DNA of 64,000 nucleotides from Bradyrhizobium forestalis (GTDB taxonomy: Bacteria; Pseudomonadota; Alphaproteobacteria; Rhizobiales; Xanthobacteraceae): positions 62,001 to 126,000 of the forward strand of contig NZ_PGVG01000013.1 in the NCBI RefSeq assembly GCF_002795245.1. Direction: 5' to 3'. Each line of letters begins with the position of its first letter. The first letter of the stretch is position 1. Positions 53,031-60,068 of this stretch are shown piece by piece. Under the pieces are notes generated by a model, which was given only the letters and a program-made list of their open reading frames with translations, did no database searches and was not told the origin of the DNA. Both the position numbers and the translations under genes were made by a program.

Positions 53031-53568
53031 GATCCGCATCGCAGCCCGCTTGCTGGCAGTCGCCGCGCTGGCGGCGCTGACGGCCGGCTGCTTCCAGCCG
53101 ATGTATGCCGAGCGCAGCGACGGCACCCCAGGCCTGCGCGAGAAGCTGATGGGGGTCGAGCTGCCCCCGATCAGCAAGCCCAATGCTTCCCGAGAGGCCC
53201 GCGTCGGCGTCGAAATCCGTAACGCGCTGGCCTTCAAGCTTTACGGCACGGCGACGGGCATGCCGCCGACCCACCGGCTCGACATCCGCTTCACCACCAG
53301 CCGCTCCTCGCTGATCGTCAGCGCCACGACGGGACTGCCGACCAGCGAAAATCTCGGCATCGACGCCCAGTACAATCTGATCGAGGTCGCGACCGGCAAG
53401 TCGGTCATGACCGGCTCGACCTTCTCGCGCGTCTCCTATGACATGCCGGGATCCTATCAGCGCTTCTCGCGCACCCGCGCCGTGCGCGATGCCGAGGATC
53501 GCGCCGCCAACGAGATCGCCGAGAACATCACCACCCGGCTCGCCTCGTTCTTCACCGCGGGCACCTGA
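53017..53568 (+). CDS. lptE: LPS-assembly lipoprotein LptE
   Basis: Outer-membrane lipoprotein of 183 aa that forms the LPS translocon with LptD. The signal peptide ends in the lipobox LTAGC at about residue 25, with the lipidated Cys next to FQPMYAE. The rest is beta-rich, with RLDIRFTTSRSSLIVS and DAEDRAANEIAENITTRL typical of the alphaproteobacterial family. The ATG at 53017 lies inside the end of leuS. Downstream, 109 bp containing a repeat palindrome separates it from holA. Confidence 0.92.
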   Translation: MLSARIRIAARLLAVAALAALTAGCFQPMYAERSDGTPGLREKLMGVELPPISKPNASREARVGVEIRNALAFKLYGTATGMPPTHRLDIRFTTSRSSLIVSATTGLPTSENLGIDAQYNLIEVATGKSVMTGSTFSRVSYDMPGSYQRFSRTRAVRDAEDRAANEIAENITTRLASFFTAGT

Positions 53569-53577
53569 TTCATTCTC

Positions 53578-53666
53578 GTCATTCCGGGGCTCGCGAAGCG
53601 AGAGCCCGGAATCTCGATCCATAACCTCTGGATTCCGGGTTCGCGCGCTGCGCGCCCCGGAATGAC
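53578..53666. repeat. Extragenic palindrome, family A, inside the lptE-holA operon
   Basis: GTCATTCCGGGGCTCGCG pairs with GCGCGCCCCGGAATGAC. It is the shortest family copy. Its right end lies only 11 bp before the ATG of holA, so the element must be transcribed and may shape holA translation. Confidence 0.85.
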
Positions 53667-53677
53667 AATTGGGCCCG

Positions 53678-54706
53678 ATGGTCGCGCTGCGCGGAAAAGA
53701 GATCGACGCCTTCCTCGCCCGCCCCGATGCGGGCCGTCCGATCATCCTACTCTACGGTCCCGATGCCGGCCTCGTGCGCGAGCGCGCCGATGCGCTGATC
53801 GCTTCCAGCGTCGACGATCCCAACGATCCGTTCTCGCTGGTCAGGCTCGACGGCGACGAGCTTTCCGCCGAGCCTTCGCGCCTCGTCGACGAAGCCATGA
53901 CGGTGCCGCTGTTCGGCGGCCGCCGCGCTATCCGCGTTCGCGCCGGCTCGCGCAGCTTTGCCAGCGGCATCGAGACGCTGGCCGAGATGAACGTGAAGGA
54001 TTGCCGGATCGTGATCGAGGCCGGCGAGCTGCGCCCGGAATCGCCGCTGCGCAAGGCTTGCGAGAAGGCCAAGACGGCGGTCGCAATCGGCTGCTATCCC
54101 GACACCGAGCGCGATCTTGCGAGGCTAATGGAGGACGAGCTCCGGATCGCGAACTTGCGCATCACGCAGGACGCCCGTGCGGCACTGATGTCGTTCCTCG
54201 GCGGTGACCGCCAGGCCTCACGCAACGAGCTGCGCAAGCTGACGCTCTACGCCCATGGCAAGGGCGAGGTCACGCTGGATGACGTCATGGCCGTGGTCGC
54301 CGATGCCTCCGAGCTGAAGCTCGATCCGATCGTCGACGGCGCCTTTGCCGGGCGGCCCGACATCGTCGAGACTGAATTCGCCAAGGCCATGATCGCCGGC
54401 ACCTATCCCGGCGTGATCATCTCCGCCGCGCAGCGCCAGGCTGCGTGGCTGCACAAATCCGCGCTCGCCATCGCCGACGGCCAGCCTGCCTCCGCCGTGC
54501 TCGACGGCGGCTTTCCGCGCCTGCATTTTTCACGAAAGCCCGCGGTGGAGACCGCGCTGCGCAATTTCAGCCCGGCGCGGCTCGCCGCCATCATCGAGCA
54601 GCTCGCGACCGCCGCGCTCGACACCCGCAAGCAGTCCACCCTCGCCGCCGCCATCGCCCAGCGCACGCTGATGGCGATCGCGGCGAATGCGAAGCGGCGG
54701 GGCTAG
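53678..54706 (+). CDS. holA: DNA polymerase III subunit delta (HolA)
   Basis: Clamp-loader subunit of 342 aa that opens the beta clamp. The N-terminal AAA+-like domain opens with MVALRGKEIDAFLARPD and IILLYGPDAGLVRERA, with no Walker lysine, as expected for delta. The C-terminal collar domain is helical (ALRNFSPARLAAIIEQLATA). The ATG at 53678 is preferred to a TTG at 53669 that overlaps the repeat. No strong Shine-Dalgarno is seen; GGAATGAC from the repeat arm is the nearest purine stretch. Confidence 0.94.
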   Translation: MVALRGKEIDAFLARPDAGRPIILLYGPDAGLVRERADALIASSVDDPNDPFSLVRLDGDELSAEPSRLVDEAMTVPLFGGRRAIRVRAGSRSFASGIETLAEMNVKDCRIVIEAGELRPESPLRKACEKAKTAVAIGCYPDTERDLARLMEDELRIANLRITQDARAALMSFLGGDRQASRNELRKLTLYAHGKGEVTLDDVMAVVADASELKLDPIVDGAFAGRPDIVETEFAKAMIAGTYPGVIISAAQRQAAWLHKSALAIADGQPASAVLDGGFPRLHFSRKPAVETALRNFSPARLAAIIEQLATAALDTRKQSTLAAAIAQRTLMAIAANAKRRG

Positions 54707-54787
54707 GCACAGCGCTCTCCGCGTCATTCGAGCGTAGCTCTCTCGACTCATATTGCGAACGCAATGACGGAGCGTAGCGCTAAATCC

Positions 54788-54915
54788 GTCATACTGAGGT
54801 GCGAGCCGCACGGCGCAACGCGGCGCGCGGAAAGCCTCGAAAGATGAACGGCCGGGATGCAGCAGGGCCGTCGCCCTTCGAGGGCCGCTGAAGAAGCGGC
54901 CACCTCAGGGTGACG
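54788..54915. repeat. Extragenic palindrome (GTCATACTGAGGTGCGAGCC type)
   Basis: GTCATACTGAGGTG at the left pairs with CACCTCAGGGTGACGG at the right; GGGCCGTCGCCCTTCGAGGGCCGC in the middle makes a second hairpin. The element lies between the convergent holA and parB genes. Confidence 0.75.
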
Positions 54916-54936
54916 GCGATAGAGCGTTGCTGCGGC

Positions 54937-55821
54937 CTACAGCGCACCCTTGGCGAGCCGCTTCATCACCTCGTCGAGCTGATCGAGGTTGCGGTAGTTG
55001 ATCTGCACGGAGCCGCCGGGATCGCGATGATTGACGGTGACCTTGAGGCCGAGCGCATCGCTGACGCGCTTTTCGAGATCGATCGTATCGGGGTCCTTTT
55101 CCTTCGCCCCAGCGCGCGCCTTCTGCGGCTTGCGCTCCGGCACGCCTTCGTCATGCGCGAGCGCCTCGGCCTGGCGGACGTTGAGTCCCTCCTCGACGAT
55201 GCGCTTGGCGGCAGCGAGCGGATCGGGCACGCCGATCAGCGCGCGGGCGTGGCCGGCCGTCAATTCGCCGGTCGCGATGAAGGCCTGCACCTCGGCCGGC
55301 AGTTTCGTCAGCCGCATCATGTTGGCGACGTGGCTGCGGCTCTTGCCGACGACCTTTGCGATGTCGTCCTGGCTGCGTTTGAACTCGTTGGCGAGCGCGT
55401 GATAGCCCTGCGCCTCTTCCATCGGGTTGAGGTCCTCGCGCTGCACGTTCTCGACGATCGCGAACTCCAGCGCGTCGCTGTCGCTGATGTCGACCGGCAC
55501 GATCGGCACTTCGTGCAGGCCGGCCATTTGCGACGCACGCCAGCGCCGTTCGCCGGCGATGATCTCGTAGCGATCCTGCGCGCCCTTCACCGGACGCACC
55601 ACGATCGGCTGGATCACGCCATGCTGCTTGATGGAGTCAGAGAGCTCCTTCAACTCCACGTCCGAAAACGTGCGGCGCGGATTGCGCGGATTGGGCTTGA
55701 TGAATTCGATCGGCACCTTGCGCTGCGCGCGCGGACGATCGACATGCTGAGCCTCGCCGCCGACATCCCCGATCAGACTTGCAAGACCCCGGCCCAGTCG
55801 CGAACGCGCTTCGTCGGCCAT
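54937..55821 (-). CDS. parB: Chromosome partitioning protein ParB
   Basis: Centromere-binding CTPase of 294 aa. The N-terminal CTP-binding domain has VRPVKGAQDRYEIIAGERRW with the GERRWRA motif, the central helix-turn-helix domain has SQDDIAKVVGKSRSHVANMMR for parS recognition, and the C-terminal dimerisation domain ends YRNLDQLDEVMKRL. The ATG at 55821 is chosen because AAGGGAG lies six bases upstream; the GTG at 55842 would read through it. Six parS or parS-like sites lie 1.6-4.2 kb away in this window. Confidence 0.97.
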   Translation of the reverse strand: MADEARSRLGRGLASLIGDVGGEAQHVDRPRAQRKVPIEFIKPNPRNPRRTFSDVELKELSDSIKQHGVIQPIVVRPVKGAQDRYEIIAGERRWRASQMAGLHEVPIVPVDISDSDALEFAIVENVQREDLNPMEEAQGYHALANEFKRSQDDIAKVVGKSRSHVANMMRLTKLPAEVQAFIATGELTAGHARALIGVPDPLAAAKRIVEEGLNVRQAEALAHDEGVPERKPQKARAGAKEKDPDTIDLEKRVSDALGLKVTVNHRDPGGSVQINYRNLDQLDEVMKRLAKGAL

Positions 55822-55883
55822 CGCCAGCTCCCTTGGATTCACGGTGCAGCACTCCAGAACTGAATTGTCGAATTTCGAATCTT

Positions 55884-55965
55884 GGGGTGGGCAAAGCGGA
55901 GCGTGCCCACCAGTTGTGTGCGGAAGATGGTGGGCACGGCGAAGACGCCTTTGCCCACCCTACGG
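55884..55965. repeat. Repeat with GGTGGGCACGGCG arms between parA and parB
   Basis: GGGGTGGGCAAAGCGGAGCG...CGTGCCCACC forms one hairpin, and GGTGGGCACGGCG...CGCCTTTGCCCACCC a second. It fills most of the 149-bp gap between parA and parB, which are otherwise usually close. A fragment of the same repeat is at about 42605-42640. Confidence 0.7.
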
Positions 55966-55970
55966 CTCCA

Positions 55971-56837
55971 TCAATGTGCGACGCGCAGCTCGCGCTCGCG
56001 CTGGATCACTTCGGTGGCGAGGCGCAGATAAGCTTCGCTGCCGACGCATTTGAGATCGTAGACCAGCACCGGCTTGCCGTAGGACGGCGCTTCCGAGATG
56101 CGCACATTGCGCGGGATCATGGTCTTGTAGACCTTCTCCCCCATGAACTGGCGCACGTCAGCGACGACCTGGTTCGAGAGGTTGTTGCGCGAGTCGAACA
56201 TGGTCAGCACGATGCCGTGGATCGACAGGTTCGGATTGAGGGTCGAGCGCACCTGCTCCACCGTCTGGAGCAATTGCGACAGACCTTCGAGCGCGAAGAA
56301 CTCGCATTGCAGCGGCACCAGGATCGCGTCGGACGCGGCCATCGCGTTCACCGTGAGCAGGTTGAGCGAGGGCGGGCAATCGATCAGCACATAGGTGTAG
56401 TCGGCGTCCGGCGAGACGTTGTTGTTGAGCGCGGCGATGGCGTCGCGCAACTTGAAGGCGCGGCCGGGCGTGGTGCCGAGCTCAAGCTCGAGGCCAGAGA
56501 GATCCATCGTCGAGGGCGCGATATGCAGCCGCGGCACCGCGGTCGAGACCACCGCCTCGCGCAAGGCGGCTTCGCCGACCAGCACGTCGTAGGTCGAGCA
56601 GGAGCGGTTGCGGCGATCGATGCCGAGGCCGGTCGAGGCGTTGCCCTGCGGATCGAGATCGACGATCAGGACGCGCTCGCCGATCGCCGCGAGCGCCGTG
56701 CCGAGATTGATCGCGGTGGTTGTTTTTCCCACACCGCCCTTTTGATTTGCCAGCGCCAGGATGCGCGGATGGCCCTGCGGGACTTCAGCCGGCTGTTCCT
56801 GGGCGGTCTGGTCTTGCGGCTCGTCAGTCACGCTCAT
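55971..56837 (-). CDS. parA: Chromosome partitioning ATPase ParA
   Basis: Walker-type ATPase of 288 aa that moves ParB-parS complexes. The deviant Walker A motif KGGVGKTT lies at residues 33-40 (with the first lysine that marks ParA/MinD), Walker A' is DLDPQGNASTG and Walker B is VLIDCPPSL. The N-terminal 20 residues are acidic and Gln-rich. The ATG at 56837 has GGGGAG upstream; it overlaps no coding sequence but lies inside the 5' side of rsmG's end region by convention of 29 bp spacing. It follows rsmG on the same strand. Confidence 0.97.
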   Translation of the reverse strand: MSVTDEPQDQTAQEQPAEVPQGHPRILALANQKGGVGKTTTAINLGTALAAIGERVLIVDLDPQGNASTGLGIDRRNRSCSTYDVLVGEAALREAVVSTAVPRLHIAPSTMDLSGLELELGTTPGRAFKLRDAIAALNNNVSPDADYTYVLIDCPPSLNLLTVNAMAASDAILVPLQCEFFALEGLSQLLQTVEQVRSTLNPNLSIHGIVLTMFDSRNNLSNQVVADVRQFMGEKVYKTMIPRNVRISEAPSYGKPVLVYDLKCVGSEAYLRLATEVIQRERELRVAH

Positions 56838-56865
56838 CGAAACTCCCCATTCACCCCTGAACGCC

Positions 56866-57636
56866 TCAGCTGCGCCGTTCGGCGGCATTCAGCTCCACGA
56901 TCCATCCGTCGCCGGTGCGGCTTGGGTGGAGCTGCGGCTGAATATTCCAATATTTAGCGGCTTCGGTCAATTCAGCCTCTACATCTTGACCCTTGAGGAA
57001 CAACGCCTTCGCGCCCTGGCGCATCAGCGGCTCCGCAAAGCCGATGAGTTGATGTAGCGGAGCCAGCGCACGCGCGGTGACGCAATCGACGGGGCCGGTG
57101 ATTCTATCCACATTATCCCCGATCTCAGCGAGATGTACGACTCCCGGAGATGTGGTGACGCGAATCGCTTCGCGCAGGAACGCTGCTTTCTTGGCGATTC
57201 GCTCGACGAGGTGGACGCTCGCGCCCGGCGTGCCCGCCATGGCGCAGGCCAGGACGACGCCGGGAAAGCCGCCGCCGCTACCGAGATCGGCCCAGTGCCT
57301 TGCGGTCGGCGCGAGATCGACGAGCTGGAGCGAATCGGCGATGTGCCGGGTCCAAAGGTGCGGCAGCGTCGAGGGCGCGACGAGATTGGTCTTGGCCTGC
57401 CACGCCCGGAGCAGCGCGATGTAGCGATCGAGCCGGGCTTCGGTTTCATGTGAAACGGGAGCGAGCTTGAGGGCCGCAATCTTGTCGGCGGCGATGATCG
57501 CGTCCAGTGACTGATCGTTGGCAAAGGCCTTGTCGATTCTCGGTCTGGCCGGTGCCGGCTCGGGCCGCCGAGCGCCCTCACCCGCTTCGGGTCGTCGCGA
57601 TAGCGGTTTGTCCCCGCCCGATCCGCGCTGTTTCAC
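56866..57636 (-). CDS. rsmG: 16S rRNA (guanine527-N7)-methyltransferase RsmG
   Basis: SAM-dependent methyltransferase of up to 256 aa. The SAM motif is WADLGSGGGFPGVVLA near residue 118 and CVTARALAPL is the family's later motif. The GTG at 57636 gives an N-terminal extension of about 45 residues rich in Pro and Arg; a shorter start is possible. The GTG lies inside a perfect parS site, and a near-perfect parS lies inside the coding part near residues 61-65 (VSHET). Gene order mnmG-rsmG-parA-parB is standard. Confidence 0.94.
   Translation of the reverse strand: MKQRGSGGDKPLSRRPEAGEGARRPEPAPARPRIDKAFANDQSLDAIIAADKIAALKLAPVSHETEARLDRYIALLRAWQAKTNLVAPSTLPHLWTRHIADSLQLVDLAPTARHWADLGSGGGFPGVVLACAMAGTPGASVHLVERIAKKAAFLREAIRVTTSPGVVHLAEIGDNVDRITGPVDCVTARALAPLHQLIGFAEPLMRQGAKALFLKGQDVEAELTEAAKYWNIQPQLHPSRTGDGWIVELNAAERRS
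57443..57456. promoter_or_regulatory. parS-like site 1 (inside rsmG)
   Basis: GTTTCATGTGAAAC, one base from the perfect palindrome GTTTCACGTGAAAC. It encodes part of VSHET in RsmG, so coding constraint may keep it partly. Confidence 0.65.
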
Positions 57637-57643
57637 GTGAAAC
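57630..57643. promoter_or_regulatory. parS site 2 (rsmG start)
   Basis: Perfect GTTTCACGTGAAAC, at the 9-bp junction between mnmG's stop and rsmG's GTG start, which it contains. Confidence 0.9.
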
Positions 57644-57645
57644 GC

Positions 57646-59526
57646 CTATGCGATTGCCTTGGAGGTTTTCCGAGCTTCGCGGCGCAGATAAGCCGCGAGG
57701 ATGCCGAGCGCCGCGGGCGTCATGCCATCGATCCGGCCGGCTTGGCCGACGGTGAACGGCCGGGCCTTCTCCAGCTTTGCGCGGACTTCGTTGGAGAGAC
57801 CCGGGACGAGGTTGTAGTCGACCTCTGACAGCACCATCCCCTCGTCGCGCCGGAAGGCTTCGACGTCGGCGCTCTGGCGCTCCAGATAGACGTCATACTT
57901 GGCGTCGATCTCGAGATGAGTGGCGATAACGGGATCAATGGCAGACAGCTCCGGCCAGATCGCGCAGACCTGGCTCCAGCCGATTTCTGGATACGCCATC
58001 AGCTCGAACACCGAGCGGCGCTGGCCATCCCGGTTCAGCGACAGCCCGTGCTTGATCGCTTCATTCGGGGTGATGGTCAGCGACTTCGAGAGCGTCCTGA
58101 CGGCGTTCAGGGCGTCCATCTTGGCGCGGTGATGCCTGATACGGGCACTGCCGACGCATCCCAGCGCGATGCCCTTCTCGGTCAGGCGCTGATCGGCATT
58201 GTCAGCCCGCAGCGTCAGCCGATACTCGGCCCTGGAGGTGAACATCCGATAAGGCTCGGTGATCCCGCGGGTCACGAGGTCGTCGATCATCACACCAAGA
58301 TAGCCATCGGCACGGTCGAACACCGTCAGCGCAGCGCCGCTGGCGGAGAGCGCGGCATTTAGGCCAGCGACGATGCCCTGCCCGGCGGCTTCCTCATATC
58401 CGGTGGTGCCGTTGATCTGCCCGGCCAGGAACAGGCCACGCAGACGCTTGGTCTGCAGGGTCGGATCGAGCTCGCGGGGATCGATGTGGTCGTATTCGAT
58501 GGCGTAGCCCGGACGGACCATCTTCACCCGCTCCAGGCCGGCAATGCTGGCGAGGATCGCGAGCTGGACTTCCTCGGGGAGCGAGGTCGAGATGCCGTTG
58601 GGATAGACTGTGCTGTCGTCGAGCCCTTCCGGCTCCAGGAAGATCTGGTGGCCGTCGCGGTCGCCGAACCGGACGATCTTGTCCTCGATCGAGGGGCAAT
58701 AGCGCGGCCCGGAGCTCTTGATCTGGCCGGAGTACATCGGGGAGCGATGGACATTGGCCCGGATCACCTCATGGGTCGCGGGCGTGGTCCGGGTGATCCC
58801 GCACTGGATCTGCGGGGTCGTGATCCGCTTGGTCATGACCGAGAACGGCTCCGGCGGCTCATCTCCGGGCTGCATTTCGACCGCCGACCAGTCGATCGTG
58901 GTGCCGTCCAGACGCGGCGGCGTCCCGGTCTTCAGCCGTCCGAGGGTGAAGCCGGCACGCTCGAAGGAGGCCGAAAGACCCATCGCCGGGGCCTCGCCGA
59001 CGCGACCGGCGGGCCAGTTCTTCTCGCCGAGATGGATCAGGCCGCGCAGGAAGGTGCCGGTTGTGACCACGATCGCCCCTGCCCGAAGCTCCCGGCCATC
59101 GGCCAGACGCAGTCCCGTGACCCGGCCATCGACTACGAAAAGCTCATCGGCCTCGCCTTCGATCACGGAGAGCCCATCGGTCTCCCGGATCGCGGCCTGC
59201 ATCGCCGCCGCATAGAGCTTCCGGTCGGCCTGGGCCCGCGGACCCCGGACCGCTGGACCTTTGCGGCGATTGAGCACCCTGAATTGGATGCCGCCGGCAT
59301 CACCGACACGGCCCATCAGACCATCGAGAGCGTCGACTTCGCGAACCAGATGGCCCTTGCCGAGACCGCCGATGGCGGGATTGCAGGACATCGCGCCGAT
59401 CGTGGAGAAACGATGCGTCACCAGGGCAGTCGCTGCTCCCATCCGGGCCGCCGCTGCCGCAGCTTCACAGCCGGCGTGGCCGCCGCCAATCACGATGACG
59501 TCGAAACTTGCTTGCTCTGTTCGCAT
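57646..59526 (-). CDS. mnmG: tRNA uridine-5-carboxymethylaminomethyl modification enzyme MnmG (GidA)
   Basis: FAD-dependent protein of 626 aa that, with MnmE, modifies U34 of several tRNAs. The N-terminal dinucleotide motif is VIVIGGGHAGCEAAAAAARM, the GidA signature GNPAIGG-like segment appears as SCNPAIGGLGKGH near residue 50, and the C-terminal SAM-like helical domain ends EARKTSKAIA. Conserved cysteines in the IQCGITRT region are present. ATG at 59526. The intergenic stretch in front of it carries two parS-type sites. Confidence 0.98.
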   Translation of the reverse strand: MRTEQASFDVIVIGGGHAGCEAAAAAARMGAATALVTHRFSTIGAMSCNPAIGGLGKGHLVREVDALDGLMGRVGDAGGIQFRVLNRRKGPAVRGPRAQADRKLYAAAMQAAIRETDGLSVIEGEADELFVVDGRVTGLRLADGRELRAGAIVVTTGTFLRGLIHLGEKNWPAGRVGEAPAMGLSASFERAGFTLGRLKTGTPPRLDGTTIDWSAVEMQPGDEPPEPFSVMTKRITTPQIQCGITRTTPATHEVIRANVHRSPMYSGQIKSSGPRYCPSIEDKIVRFGDRDGHQIFLEPEGLDDSTVYPNGISTSLPEEVQLAILASIAGLERVKMVRPGYAIEYDHIDPRELDPTLQTKRLRGLFLAGQINGTTGYEEAAGQGIVAGLNAALSASGAALTVFDRADGYLGVMIDDLVTRGITEPYRMFTSRAEYRLTLRADNADQRLTEKGIALGCVGSARIRHHRAKMDALNAVRTLSKSLTITPNEAIKHGLSLNRDGQRRSVFELMAYPEIGWSQVCAIWPELSAIDPVIATHLEIDAKYDVYLERQSADVEAFRRDEGMVLSEVDYNLVPGLSNEVRAKLEKARPFTVGQAGRIDGMTPAALGILAAYLRREARKTSKAIA

Positions 59527-59580
59527 GAGCGGACTTCTAACTCAGAGGCGGAAAAGCCGGAAGTGGAAACTGGGACGGGT

Positions 59581-59594
59581 GTTTCACGTGAAAC
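59581..59594. promoter_or_regulatory. parS site 3
   Basis: Perfect GTTTCACGTGAAAC, 54 bp upstream of the mnmG ATG. Confidence 0.9.
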
Positions 59595-59626
59595 GGAGGC
59601 GGCTGCTCTCAGGTCGAGACGTTTTT

Positions 59627-59652
59627 CGCGAAAACAACCCCATGCACAGTAG
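59627..59652. repeat. 26-bp exact repeat, copy 2
   Basis: Identical to 19381-19406 in sequence and orientation (begins CGCGAAAACAACCCC, ends CACAGTAG). Here it sits between parS sites 3 and 4. Confidence 0.8.
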
Positions 59653-59674
59653 GAAGCGCGTTGATCCACCTCAT

Positions 59675-59688
59675 GTTTCGCGTGAAAC
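59675..59688. promoter_or_regulatory. parS-like site 4
   Basis: GTTTCGCGTGAAAC, one base from the perfect palindrome. Confidence 0.75.
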
Positions 59689-59792
59689 TAGATCGAGGCC
59701 CTTGGCCGGATGATCGAGCAAAAGCCTTATCAGGTGCCCGTTATCTCGCTGCCTGAGCTGACGGTTGGACCCGAGACAATCGCGTCACACTC

Positions 59793-59875
59793 CGTGATTG
59801 CGAGCGCAGCGCAATCCAGAGTCTCGCGACGGAGGTAGTCTGGATTGCTTCGTCGCAAGGGCTCCTCGCAATGAC
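59793..59875. repeat. REP-like hairpin (ATTGCGAGCGCAGCGCAATCC type)
   Basis: ATTGCGAGCGCAGCGCAATCC at the left is complementary to TGGATTGCTTCGTCGC and CTCGCAATGAC at the right. Related to the short element at 15834-15862. It lies in the 542-bp gene-free stretch between mnmG and mnmE. Confidence 0.65.
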
Positions 59876-59960
59876 GAGAATTGGGGCATGGCCGTCGGCC
59901 TTAACGCCCCCTGAAGCGATATCAGACCGCGCAACGGGCGGTCGCCCTAGCCCTAGCGTT

Positions 59961-59974
59961 GTTTCACGTGAAAC
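59961..59974. promoter_or_regulatory. parS site 5
   Basis: Perfect GTTTCACGTGAAAC inside the longer palindrome TGTTTCACGTGAAACA. Confidence 0.95.
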
Positions 59975-60010
59975 AGCCAGAAATCCTTAGGCAGGAACAT
60001 CCCACCTGCT

Positions 60011-60024
60011 GTTTCACGTGAAAC
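60011..60024. promoter_or_regulatory. parS site 6
   Basis: Perfect GTTTCACGTGAAAC exactly 50 bp from site 5, close to five helical turns, so both face the same side of the helix. Confidence 0.95.
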
Positions 60025-60041
60025 GCAAGAACTGGAACAAG

Positions 60042-60068
60042 CGCTAGTTCTACAATGAAGAACTAGCG
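60042..60068 (-). terminator. Hairpin at the end of mnmE
   Basis: CGCTAGTTCT-ACAATGA-AGAACTAGCG is a perfect 10-bp stem with a 7-base loop touching the mnmE stop codon. No long T-run follows on the minus strand (CTTGTTCC), so termination may be weak or the hairpin may protect the 3' end. Confidence 0.65.
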
